Source of the DNA: a virus
DNA: 20,729 nucleotides
Virus record (IMG/VR): IMGVR_UViG_3300050821_007235
Span: 1 to 20,729 of that record
Direction: 5' to 3' (one strand)
Both the position numbers and the translations under genes were made by a program. Positions 1-6,819 of the stretch are shown piece by piece (within the stretch, counting starts at the first letter, position 1; each line of letters begins with the position of its first letter). The notes under the pieces are model-generated. The model did not search any database and had not been told where the DNA came from. It saw nothing but the letters and a program-made list of their open reading frames with translations.

Positions 1-223
1 TGTCAATCCAATCCATCCAACGGAGCCGGATGCGGTGCGTGATCGGCGTGTCCACTTGAACGCCCGAGTAGAACGTCAGCGCGCCAACGGGCTCAATTTG
101 AGCCCACACGGCCGCCAGGTTGGTCAGTGTTTCCGAGATCCCGCCTCCCACCGCGGCGGCTTGGTTGCGCTCCGCGATGGTGACGGGAAACCGGAGTTGG
201 CCGATTTCAAACGGGTCCGCCAT
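1..223 (-). CDS. Head-tail adaptor protein (SPP1 gp16-like), 3' end cut by window edge
   Basis: The 74 visible residues begin MADPFEIGQLRFPVTIAER and run off the left edge without a stop. The pattern (short N-terminus, FEIGQLRFPVTI strand, then a WAQIEPVGALTFY segment and THRIRLRWMDWI) is that of the small head-tail joining proteins of the SPP1 gp16/HK97 gp10 type, which sit between connector and tail. The start is the ATG at 223, whose A is the last base of the TGA stop of the upstream 58-residue gene (TGATG), so the two genes are translationally coupled. Its position after a gp8-like connector gene fits the usual head-to-tail order. Family assignment is from memory of the motif; the missing C-terminus cannot be judged. 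Confidence 0.72.
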   Translation of the reverse strand, partial: MADPFEIGQLRFPVTIAERNQAAAVGGGISETLTNLAAVWAQIEPVGALTFYSGVQVDTPITHRIRLRWMDWID

Positions 224-399
224 CAGTAGAAGGACCCTTCTTCAGCGACCGCGAGCCGCCGCTCCACGTCACGGAGATACCGCAACAAATGGCGCGCCAG
301 GACCCGGTCAATGAGCACGACGGCAGGATGCCCGTCCGCCATGATAGTCGCCTCAAATTCCGCCAGGTGCGGCGGAGCGGCTACGTCAGGCGGCTCCAT
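223..399 (-). CDS. Hypothetical 58-residue protein in the connector gene cluster
   Basis: This short ORF starts MEPPDVAAPPHLAEFEATIM and ends AEEGSFY. It lies 9 bp after the preceding gene's stop at 409, and its TGA shares a base with the ATG of the head-tail adaptor. An in-frame stop four codons upstream rules out a longer start. The middle (VVLIDRVLARHLLRYLRDVERRL) should form amphipathic helix. No strong Shine-Dalgarno is visible, so expression probably depends on coupling to its neighbours. I do not recognise a family. Tight packing on both sides is the main reason to believe the gene is real. Confidence 0.55.
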   Translation of the reverse strand: MEPPDVAAPPHLAEFEATIMADGHPAVVLIDRVLARHLLRYLRDVERRLAVAEEGSFY

Positions 400-408
400 G
401 CCGGATGG

Positions 409-807
409 TTAGGCCGTTGGCGCCGCGGCCGGCGTGTTGGCGGTCACTGCACCGGCAAGCCCGGACGTGTTGGCCGCGATTGCGTCCCCGAGCGCCGTGA
501 CGGCCGCGAGTTGCGCCGGGCTGGCGCCGGCCGCAACCGCCTTGCCCACCGCATCGGAAATCAGCGCCGGGATGCCAGTGATGAGCGTGTCAGCGGATTG
601 TGCCGCGCTCGTGTTTGCGGCGACCTTGGTTTGCAGGTCAGCAATAGCGGCGTCAAGTTGGGTTTGAGTGCCCGACATAGTTTGGATGTCCTTTCGTAAG
701 TCATTGACCGCAGCGGTGAGGGCGGCAAGCGCATCAACGGAGGCCGCGGATTGCTCCGTGATAACGAGCGGATCGAAATGATGGTAATGGTCAACTCGCA
801 TGACCAT
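409..807 (-). CDS. Coiled-coil phage protein of unknown function, probable minor structural protein
   Basis: The 132-residue product starts MVMRVDHYHHFDPLV. It has a heptad-like coiled coil (about residues 20-65) and then an Ala/Thr-rich tail ending AVTANTPAAAPTA, a tail style common in small phage structural hypotheticals. The ATG at 807 is chosen because AGGAGG lies 10 bases upstream; the ATG at 801 is equally possible. The frame is open back to a GTG at 960, but that would overlap the upstream connector gene and has no ribosome site. A perfect hairpin (842-866) lies between this gene and its upstream neighbour. Function is unknown. Confidence 0.6.
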   Translation of the reverse strand: MVMRVDHYHHFDPLVITEQSAASVDALAALTAAVNDLRKDIQTMSGTQTQLDAAIADLQTKVAANTSAAQSADTLITGIPALISDAVGKAVAAGASPAQLAAVTALGDAIAANTSGLAGAVTANTPAAAPTA

Positions 808-841
808 GGCGCGTGATCCTCCTAATCGAAGAAGGTAGAGA

Positions 842-866
842 CGGCGGGACCGCGGCAGTCCCGCCG
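842..866 (-). terminator. Perfect 9-bp hairpin in a leftward intergenic gap, possible attenuator
   Basis: CGGCGGGAC and GTCCCGCCG form a perfect 9-bp stem with a 7-base loop (CGCGGCA on the plus strand). It sits in the 116-bp gap between the gp8-like gene and the coiled-coil gene. On the leftward transcript it is followed by TCTCTACC, not a run of U, so it is at best a weak intrinsic terminator or an RNA-stability element. Confidence 0.35.
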
Positions 867-923
867 CCTCCGTCAGCCGCAAATCGGGAGGAAACGTAAC
901 CGAATGCAGGCTGATTCTGTCGG

Positions 924-1568
924 CTATACCCAGGACAGACGATACGGTGTTAGCAACCACTGCACGGCGTCCGGGAGCTCCGCCACCGCATCGCCCCGGT
1001 GCTCATAGAGGAACGCGAAGGTGAGCAGGATCGCCTGAATGATCGGTTGCGGGATGTTGGTCGGGTCCGCATAGCCGGCCACGAACTCCACGGCCAGGTG
1101 CGCCATGTTCACCTGGCGGAGCGCGCGGCCGTCCGCGAGCACCGTCTCGGCACCGAAGCGCAACGCTGCCGGCGCCATCAACAGGTCAGTGGCGTAGCCG
1201 TTCAACAGGGTCGGCGGCGGAATCGGGAGCGCGGCCGGCGCGATGGTGGAGGCGTTGCCGAGCAGGTCCGTGACCGTGACGCTGTTCACGGCTTGCACTG
1301 GCGCCCGCGGGAAGATCAACGGCCGTCCGCGGCGGTAATAGTGCCACTCAACGGGCCGGAGCGGGTTCTCCGGTTGCTCAATCCAGGTGACTGTCTGCGT
1401 TATCAACGCGCGTGAGGTATGCGCCTCCACCATGACGCGGGCGGCGGTCAGATAGCCGTCGATCAGTGTGTCATCGGAATCGTGGGGGATGCGCGCGTGT
1501 TGCTTGGCAACGTCCCGCGTGACCGGCTCTTTCGCGGGAGGCGTTTTGATGGTCACAGTGCGCTGCAT
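924..1568 (-). CDS. Head-tail connector protein (phiE125 gp8 / gp6-like)
   Basis: The 214-residue product has the N-terminal signature of this family: DVAKQHARIPHDSDDTLIDG, then a helix ending AARVMVEAHTSRALITQTVTW. A Pro-rich strand region follows (LIFPRAPVQAV, SVTVTDLLGN), and a C-terminal helix bundle (IPQPIIQAILLTFAFLYEHRG) ends in a WLLTPYRLSWV tail. Such proteins form the ring below the portal that joins head and tail. Length is normal for the family. The ATG at 1568 follows directly on the TAG of the small basic gene, with CGGAG about 10 bases upstream. The assignment rests on motif pattern and on its place just after capsid. Confidence 0.8.
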   Translation of the reverse strand: MQRTVTIKTPPAKEPVTRDVAKQHARIPHDSDDTLIDGYLTAARVMVEAHTSRALITQTVTWIEQPENPLRPVEWHYYRRGRPLIFPRAPVQAVNSVTVTDLLGNASTIAPAALPIPPPTLLNGYATDLLMAPAALRFGAETVLADGRALRQVNMAHLAVEFVAGYADPTNIPQPIIQAILLTFAFLYEHRGDAVAELPDAVQWLLTPYRLSWV

Positions 1569-1724
1569 CTAGCGCCGCTCCGGTTTGCCTGGCGGTGGAG
1601 CTCCGCCCTTGCGGTCCGCCTTGCGTTGCGCCTTCAACGCCTCACGCGTGACCTTGCCCTTGCCCTTCTTTGACGGGTAGCGGGAGGACCGCATCATACG
1701 GTCCTCATAGTCACCCGCCTTCAT
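1569..1724 (-). CDS. Hypothetical small basic protein (51 residues)
   Basis: This ORF reads MKAGDYEDRMMRSSRYPSKK, continues with a Lys/Arg-rich stretch (GKGKVTREALKAQRKADRKGG) and ends PPPGKPERR. It begins two bases after the stop of the gene at 1727, and its TAG abuts the ATG of the connector gene (TAGATG), so it fills its gap exactly. The high positive charge suggests nucleic-acid or negatively charged surface binding, but that is inference. No clear ribosome site is seen. It could be a head-completion accessory or simply an unknown. Confidence 0.6.
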   Translation of the reverse strand: MKAGDYEDRMMRSSRYPSKKGKGKVTREALKAQRKADRKGGAPPPGKPERR

Positions 1725-1726
1725 TG

Positions 1727-2215
1727 TCAAATATCGGTATAGGTGTTGATCGGCGTTGCACCCTGGAATGAGCCGAGCACATGGAGTTGCGCCTCCGTGA
1801 TGTTCGCCACGTTTGACGCGCCGGTGCTTAGGGAGATGCAGTCAAAGCCGTTGGCCAGGTCCATACAGGACTCCGGCGTGATCTCAAAGACCACAAGTTT
1901 GTCCGTCAGGCCTGCATCCGTCGTGTAGGTAGCCGCGGCGGTCCGCGCGACCAGCGTGTCATTCGTGCCGGTGTTGAGGTTACTCCAGATCGGCACGGCG
2001 GTCACAGCCTTGCCGCCGGTGCCGGCGACCGCCGTGGCCTGCATGACGGATAGCTGCACAGTGTTCGCGGCGCCTTGGTTGATATGCGCGACGATGTAGG
2101 CCTTGAGCGCGTTGCGGAGCGAGCGGAACGGAGCCGCACGCCCCGCGGCGTCGGCCGCCGGTGCCAAGAGCATGACGGGCGGGATTTGCGCTACGAGTGA
2201 GAATTGACGGGCCAT
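1727..2215 (-). CDS. Conserved phage hypothetical, probable structural/decoration protein
   Basis: The 162-residue product starts MARQFSLVAQIPPVMLLAP. It contains IVAHINQGAANTVQLSVMQATAV, GTGGKAVTAVPIWSNLNT, a DTLVAR segment and DKLVVFEITPESCMDLANGFDCISLSTGASN. I recall this arrangement (VxxNQGAANT, VPIWxN, GFDCxxxxTGASN) from small proteins encoded just downstream of HK97-type capsid genes, but no function is established that I can cite. It is mostly predicted beta strand. The start has TAGGAG about 8 bases upstream. It follows the capsid gene after a 109-bp gap that holds a terminator-like hairpin, so it may be expressed at a lower level than capsid. Confidence 0.72.
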   Translation of the reverse strand: MARQFSLVAQIPPVMLLAPAADAAGRAAPFRSLRNALKAYIVAHINQGAANTVQLSVMQATAVAGTGGKAVTAVPIWSNLNTGTNDTLVARTAAATYTTDAGLTDKLVVFEITPESCMDLANGFDCISLSTGASNVANITEAQLHVLGSFQGATPINTYTDI

Positions 2216-2253
2216 TGACTGTTACTCCTACCGCCCCCCAAAGCGGCAAATTG

Positions 2254-2279
2254 AAAACGGCGCGAGGGGAGCCGCGCCG
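2254..2279 (-). terminator. Terminator-like hairpin after the capsid gene
   Basis: CGGCGCG and CGCGCCG (2258-2264 and 2273-2279) form a perfect 7-bp GC stem with an 8-base loop. On the leftward transcript the stem is followed by TTTTC and then AATTT. It lies about 45 bases after the capsid stop and before the ribosome site of the next gene. The short U run suggests a leaky terminator that would favour capsid over downstream genes. Confidence 0.42.
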
Positions 2280-2324
2280 GCGTCAGTCAAAGCGTTGCGG
2301 GAAGTGCGCGCCAGGCGCGCCGGA

Positions 2325-3695
2325 TCAGCGCGTGGCCAAGGTAATGAACGGGCTCTTGGTCACACCTTTCGCCGGTGTGATCGGCACATACCACATCGGC
2401 TTGCCATCGACGCGATAGGTGATCCGGAAAACCATTTCATCCGTGTTGAACGCCACATGCACGGACGTTGCCGCTTGCACGCCGTTTTTATCAACGAGCG
2501 TGTATTGTGACAGGTCCGCGAGCATCACGTCCCCCTCCGTGGAGAGCGCGGAGGCGTATTCCGTGAAGACTATCTCGCGGCCGAGCAGTGTCCCGTATGG
2601 CACGCCGGACAATCCGCCTGGCGGCAGATAGACCAACTGGCCGCCGGCGGTGCTCACCCCGATGCTCATGGACAAGAGTTGAGGGAGCACGTCCTGTTGC
2701 ATATACCACTTCGCGTTGCTCATGGAGCGCGCCCAAAGGCGAGCCCACATATTCACGGCATTGGAAGCGGTGAACGTGCCGGTGAGCTGGCCGGAGTCCT
2801 TGGCCACCGCGACCTTGGCGCCGGAGTTCATGATCCCGAGCGGCATACCGGCGCCGGAGCCCTCAAAAATCGCGTCTTCTGTCATCCAAACAATTTCCTC
2901 CGCGAAGGCCTGCGAAGCGATGCCGGTCAAAGCGGAACTGTCCTGAAGCAGTTCGTCAGTGACATACATCAGTGACATCATTTTCTTCAGGTCAAACTCA
3001 ACGATGCGGAATTTCGGCCGCGACGGCGTGACGGTGGTCCCCTCCCCGATCCAGGTTGACGTGACGCCGCCCCAACGGGAGCCGGTGGCGCGCGACGTTT
3101 CATCAACGCCGGGGATTTTCAGGCCATTGGAGCCGGCACTGATCGGGATTTTGTTCACCTCCGCGAGCAGGTGTCCCATGTCATGCGCGAGCATGAAAAT
3201 TGCGGCCGCAAAATCCACCTGCACCAAGAAGCCGCCGCCGGTCGGATCAACCTCGCTGGCACCGGTTGGCGCACGCACGAGGCGCGGGTCCATATCGGTG
3301 CCTTTGCCGAGATAATACCTGGCAATGGACTGAAGCTGCTCGCCCAAAGTCCGGTAGTGCGTGTCGCGCGCCGGCGCGAAATCCAGGCCCTTGCGCGCCA
3401 GCGCTAGGTAATCATCAAAGCCCCGGAGCTTGCCCCGGGCCGGCTCCATCGCGCGTATCTGCGTGAGGGTCCGCTCCATCGGGTTCGTCTCATCAACGGC
3501 GCCGAGGGAGCCGTTAGCGCCGGCAGGACGTGCCAGCGCTGCGCTGCGCCGCTGCGCCCGCTCAAGGTCCGCAATCTGACGCTCAATGGCGTCGATTGCC
3601 TTTTCCGCCTCGGCGAAATCCTTTGTCCCCGCCAGGTCCGGAAGCTCATCAACCGCCTTGCCGAGGGCCTGGCGGAGCGACTGAAGTGTAGCCAT
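2325..3695 (-). CDS. Major capsid protein, HK97 fold
   Basis: The 456-residue product forms the icosahedral shell. Residues 1-55 form a charged coiled coil (SLRQALGKAVDELPDLAG and EAEKAIDAIERQIADLERAQ), matching the scaffolding delta domain that the prohead protease removes in this family. The shell domain follows from about residue 140 (SEVDPTGGGFLVQVDFAAAI). It has the usual landmarks: TEDAIFEGSGAGMPLGIMNS, a GREIVFTEYASAL strand near the end and GDVMLADLSQY. Length is normal for an unprocessed capsid precursor. The ATG at 3695 has AGGAGA about 7 bases upstream. It sits directly downstream of the protease gene, the standard order. The exact cleavage site cannot be read from sequence. Confidence 0.95.
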   Translation of the reverse strand: MATLQSLRQALGKAVDELPDLAGTKDFAEAEKAIDAIERQIADLERAQRRSAALARPAGANGSLGAVDETNPMERTLTQIRAMEPARGKLRGFDDYLALARKGLDFAPARDTHYRTLGEQLQSIARYYLGKGTDMDPRLVRAPTGASEVDPTGGGFLVQVDFAAAIFMLAHDMGHLLAEVNKIPISAGSNGLKIPGVDETSRATGSRWGGVTSTWIGEGTTVTPSRPKFRIVEFDLKKMMSLMYVTDELLQDSSALTGIASQAFAEEIVWMTEDAIFEGSGAGMPLGIMNSGAKVAVAKDSGQLTGTFTASNAVNMWARLWARSMSNAKWYMQQDVLPQLLSMSIGVSTAGGQLVYLPPGGLSGVPYGTLLGREIVFTEYASALSTEGDVMLADLSQYTLVDKNGVQAATSVHVAFNTDEMVFRITYRVDGKPMWYVPITPAKGVTKSPFITLATR

Positions 3696-3760
3696 GACTG
3701 TCTCTCCTAATTGTCCGAAGCCTTGCCCAAGGGCGAGAAGGCGGAATGTGTCAGCCCCGC

Positions 3761-4978
3761 TCAGGCCGCTCGCCTGATCCGCTCGCGGAGCTCCGCAGCA
3801 CGGCGCAACTGCGCCGCCTTGTCAGCGTCATCCGGCTTATCACCGTTGCCGTTGCCGTTGCCGTTGCCGTCGTCACCGTTGCCGGAGTCGTCGTCACCGT
3901 TGCCGTTGCTGCCCTCGTTGATCGCATCCACGACCGGCCCCATAAGGTCCATCGCCTTGGCGTAGTGACCCATCGCTTCGCCGAGGAATGACTTGCAGGT
4001 TTTCATGGATTTGTGCGCGAGCCGGATGGCGTCGTGGTGCTCCATCGGCAGGTCCTCCGGATCGGCCTCCCGGCGGACCGGCGTGAGCAAGCGCAGCAAG
4101 AGCACCCGGAGCCGCTTTTCATCATCTGGCTTGTCATCCGGCTCATCATCCGTTCCGGCCGCCTTGCCGCCGCCATGGATGGCGCACTCGGCCGAATCTT
4201 TGAGCCCGCACTCGGAGTCGGCCTTCCGCCCGCACGTGGCTTGAACCTTGTCCTCCGGCGGCTTGTCGTCCGGGTCCTCATCGTCCGCACGGCGGCGCGG
4301 CTTGGTTGGCACCCTGCGAAGTGTGGTCATGTTCGCTGCATCCTTCCGTAGCTTCTCAAGGTCGGCGCGCGGCAGGACGGCCAGCCCGCCGGCGTCGAGT
4401 GCCGCCTCCGCCCATGTGACCAGCGGCTTCAAATCAATGCCCTTGGCGCGCGCCGCCCCGAGCGCGTTGGGATTTGCCGGGATCGGACACGGGGAGATTT
4501 CCAGCAGCTCTTGGCGTTTGAAGTCGATGCCCCAACCGCGGTCCGGATCGTTCTCCACGAAGCTGTATTCAAGGGGCAGGAAGCCCACCGACACGGCGTT
4601 GAGGAACTGCCCGAGGTAAAGCCGGTAGATCGTGTCAGCGAACGCGTAGGTTTCCGCGTCCGCAAACGTGATGTCACCCATGAGGCGCGTGGCCTCCGTA
4701 GTGACATTGGACGCGCGACCTATCGGCGGGGAGGACGAGTCATGCGCCCAAAGCGCCACCGGGTTTGCCGTGAAGTCCGCGAGCTCCCAACCGTCAACCG
4801 CTATCGTGTCACCCATGCGGTCGATTGAGCCGTCCGAAAAGCAGAACCGGAGTGTCCGTGATTCGTCCTCTACTGCCCGCGGCTTGATCCGTGTGTTGAC
4901 GCGGAAGACGCCATCGGCGCCGTGCGGACGCTTATCGCGTGCCGCGGCGCGGAACTCTTCGATGGTGATGAGGCGCAT
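3761..4978 (-). CDS. Prohead protease (S78-type) fused to an acidic scaffold-like tail
   Basis: The 405-residue product matures the capsid. The N-terminal domain (about 1-180) carries the HK97 prohead protease landmarks: DRMGDTIAVDGWELADFTAN, the probable catalytic His79 in LWAHD, Ser130 in NAVSVGFLPLEYS, and acidic residues in QELLEISPCPIPANP that could supply the third catalytic group. A long C-terminal extension (about 200-405) is highly charged, with a Cys cluster (C249, C257, C265 and H268), a helical middle and a GNGNGNGNGD low-complexity linker before a final RRAAELRERIRRAA helix. I infer a protease-scaffold fusion. A classic protease alone is about 180-220 residues. RBS AGGGG lies 7 bases before the ATG. 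Confidence 0.88.
   Translation of the reverse strand: MRLITIEEFRAAARDKRPHGADGVFRVNTRIKPRAVEDESRTLRFCFSDGSIDRMGDTIAVDGWELADFTANPVALWAHDSSSPPIGRASNVTTEATRLMGDITFADAETYAFADTIYRLYLGQFLNAVSVGFLPLEYSFVENDPDRGWGIDFKRQELLEISPCPIPANPNALGAARAKGIDLKPLVTWAEAALDAGGLAVLPRADLEKLRKDAANMTTLRRVPTKPRRRADDEDPDDKPPEDKVQATCGRKADSECGLKDSAECAIHGGGKAAGTDDEPDDKPDDEKRLRVLLLRLLTPVRREADPEDLPMEHHDAIRLAHKSMKTCKSFLGEAMGHYAKAMDLMGPVVDAINEGSNGNGDDDSGNGDDGNGNGNGNGDKPDDADKAAQLRRAAELRERIRRAA
3842..3868. repeat. CCGTTG hexanucleotide microsatellite inside the protease tail
   Basis: CCGTTG is repeated about four times in a row and reappears nearby at 3876 and 3897. On the coding (minus) strand it encodes the Asn-Gly linker GNGNGNGNG at about residues 371-379 of the protease/scaffold gene. 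It is a slippage-prone tract that keeps frame because the unit is 6 bp. Confidence 0.7.
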
Positions 4979-4987
4979 GAGCGGCCC

Positions 4988-5458
4988 CTATGCCGCCGGC
5001 GCGGGCGCCTGGCGGTCAGCCTCCGCTTGCGCCGCGGCCGTGATGCGGTCCGCCTCCGCTTGCGCCAGTGCAGCGAGACGGTCCTTCTCAGCTTGGTCCG
5101 CGATGCGCTGCGCCTCTTCCTGCACCGCCTGGCGCTCCGCCTCCGCTTTCGCGGCGGCCTCATCCGCCGCCTTCGCCTCCGCGTCCGCCTTCGCGGCAAC
5201 GGTATCCGGGCACAGATGCAACCGCATGATGCTCACCAGATGCATGACGGCCGCGGCGACGGAGCGCACGTCACCGTCACGTCCGCCGGCGAGCGCGTTT
5301 TCCACGTGGCCGAGCGCGTCATGCAACGCGTCCTGTTTTGGATCAGTTTTGACCGCCTTCGCGTCCTGGCGTTCCGCGGCCTCACGGGCAGCGGCTTCAT
5401 GGTCAGCGGCCTGTTGGTCCGCGGCGGCCTGTTGGTCCGCGGTGTGCAAATCGCTCAT
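4988..5458 (-). CDS. Ala-rich coiled-coil protein between portal and protease
   Basis: The 156-residue product starts MSDLHTADQQAAADQQAADH. It has Ala/Gln/Asp-rich N-terminal repeats, a short globular middle (DALHDALGHVENALAGGRDG, then VMHLVSIMRLHL), and a long Ala/Glu/Arg coiled coil from about residue 87 to 150 ending APAPAA. The ATG follows the excellent ribosome site GGAGGAAATC. Position between portal and protease suggests a head-assembly role such as a scaffold helper, but this is inference; composition bias makes homology claims unsafe. Confidence 0.7.
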   Translation of the reverse strand: MSDLHTADQQAAADQQAADHEAAAREAAERQDAKAVKTDPKQDALHDALGHVENALAGGRDGDVRSVAAAVMHLVSIMRLHLCPDTVAAKADAEAKAADEAAAKAEAERQAVQEEAQRIADQAEKDRLAALAQAEADRITAAAQAEADRQAPAPAA

Positions 5459-5469
5459 GATTTCCTCCG

Positions 5470-6804
5470 TCAGTTGGTTGGCGCCGGCTCTTCCCCGGGG
5501 AGCTTGTCGGCGTCCCCGTCTCCGCCCTGGCCTGGCGAGCCTGTTTGATCACTGCCTGATGCGCCGCCGGCGGGTTTCTCCGGAGGCTCCCATCCGAGCG
5601 GTGCGAGGTTGGTTGGTTGCAACACTTCGTCCCCGTGCTCTTGCTCCGGGAGGCCTTCCGAGCGTCGTGCTTCATTGACGGCCATCCATGGCGCGCCGAC
5701 GCTTTGACGATAAGCCGTGAAGCGCGTTTGAATGTCCGCACGCAACCAATGGGAGTAATCCCAGAAAATGAAGGTATCTTCTCCGTCTATATCAAATTGC
5801 CGTTCTAGCGATGCCTTCCACCGCTCACAGTATCCGGACATCGGACCGTTGAGGTATTCCTGGCCTTGCTGCACGAGTGACGGCCCGCTGTCGGCGCCCA
5901 TTATCCCGAGTTTGTATGGAGGAAGGCCAAACACGCGCGCGACTTCGCGCAACTGGAACTCCCGGCTTGCCATGAACTCCGCATCAACCATCGACATGCC
6001 GAGTTGCTGCCACTTCATGCCGTATTCCAGGACCGCAGTCCGGCCGGCGGAACGAGGCCCGCTGTAGTTTTTCTCCCACGCGCTTTTCAAATCCTTCCGC
6101 GCGTCGTCCGGCAGTTTGCCATCGGTGGAGAGATAGCCGGTGAGCCGCGTCCCCTGACCGGCGAAGCGGCTATGGTGCTCCGCCAGGCTCATGCCGAGGC
6201 CTATGGGCTCGCGACCGAGGTTGATGCGGGAGCTCCCCATCAGTGAATGAAAGAACTGCATCCATCGCAGGTGCAGTATATCCTCGGACGGAATGAGCGA
6301 TGGCATGTTCCGCAACATGGCCATCTCATGAAGCCCGTTGCGCGTGACCAGGTAGAAGTAATCTCCGTTCGGCGCTTCCCAGAGCATCACGCGGTCCGGA
6401 TGCACCGGCACGAGGCGGATCGGGTCCCCGCGTTTGTTCCGCACAATAACAGAATAGGCGTTGCCGCGGAGGACAAGCGCGGCCTGCATCATTTCCTTCC
6501 ACTCAAAGCCGGTTTGCCACTCATTCGGCTGGCGCAAGAGCTTGTGGAGCACGTGATTCGTTGCGGGCTCTTTGCCGCCATCATCCCGGCGGTGAAACAC
6601 GCCGACCGGGATTTTCGCCAGGTCCTCCGCCAGTATCGACACGGCCGCCATGACCGGGCCGTGATGCATTGCGGACCATGAATTGACCGGAGCCCCGGCC
6701 TCCGACATGCCCCACTCGCCCCAACCGTCCGCGCCGGAAGCGTTCTCGCCGTCCGTGTCTTTGCCAAGAATCGCGTCTGCGATCCGGGACCAATAACCTG
6801 CCAT
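5470..6804 (-). CDS. Portal protein, HK97 family
   Basis: The 444-residue product forms the dodecameric ring through which DNA enters the head and to which terminase docks. Landmarks are the N-terminal SAMHHGPVMAAVSILAEDLAKIPVGVF, NEWQTGFEWKEMMQAALVLRGNAYSVI, RLVPVHPDRVML, and the stem/clip region IPSEDILHLRWMQF. LREVARVFGLPPYKLG and a Gly/Pro-rich tail follow. Length is typical. The start at 6804 has GGAGGG about 9 bases upstream, and the gene lies 15 bp after terL. The last 45 residues (GGASGSDQTGSPGQGGDGDA) are low complexity, as is common for portal C-termini. Confidence 0.95.
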   Translation of the reverse strand: MAGYWSRIADAILGKDTDGENASGADGWGEWGMSEAGAPVNSWSAMHHGPVMAAVSILAEDLAKIPVGVFHRRDDGGKEPATNHVLHKLLRQPNEWQTGFEWKEMMQAALVLRGNAYSVIVRNKRGDPIRLVPVHPDRVMLWEAPNGDYFYLVTRNGLHEMAMLRNMPSLIPSEDILHLRWMQFFHSLMGSSRINLGREPIGLGMSLAEHHSRFAGQGTRLTGYLSTDGKLPDDARKDLKSAWEKNYSGPRSAGRTAVLEYGMKWQQLGMSMVDAEFMASREFQLREVARVFGLPPYKLGIMGADSGPSLVQQGQEYLNGPMSGYCERWKASLERQFDIDGEDTFIFWDYSHWLRADIQTRFTAYRQSVGAPWMAVNEARRSEGLPEQEHGDEVLQPTNLAPLGWEPPEKPAGGASGSDQTGSPGQGGDGDADKLPGEEPAPTN

Positions 6805-6819
6805 CGGCCTGGCCCTCCA

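Noticed and set aside
808-960. Upstream extension of the coiled-coil gene to a GTG at 960
   Set aside because: It would overlap the connector gene's end and include the hairpin at 842-866; the AGGAGG before 807 supports the shorter form.
3842-3911. Possible CRISPR or iteron array in the CCGTTG repeats
   Set aside because: Units are only 6 bp without spacers and are explained by the Asn-Gly codons of the protease tail.
4668-5678. Plus-strand open frame of 336 residues opposite protease and portal
   Set aside because: Ser/Ala/Arg-rich shadow of the Ala-rich coiled-coil and protease genes; no motif and no ribosome site.
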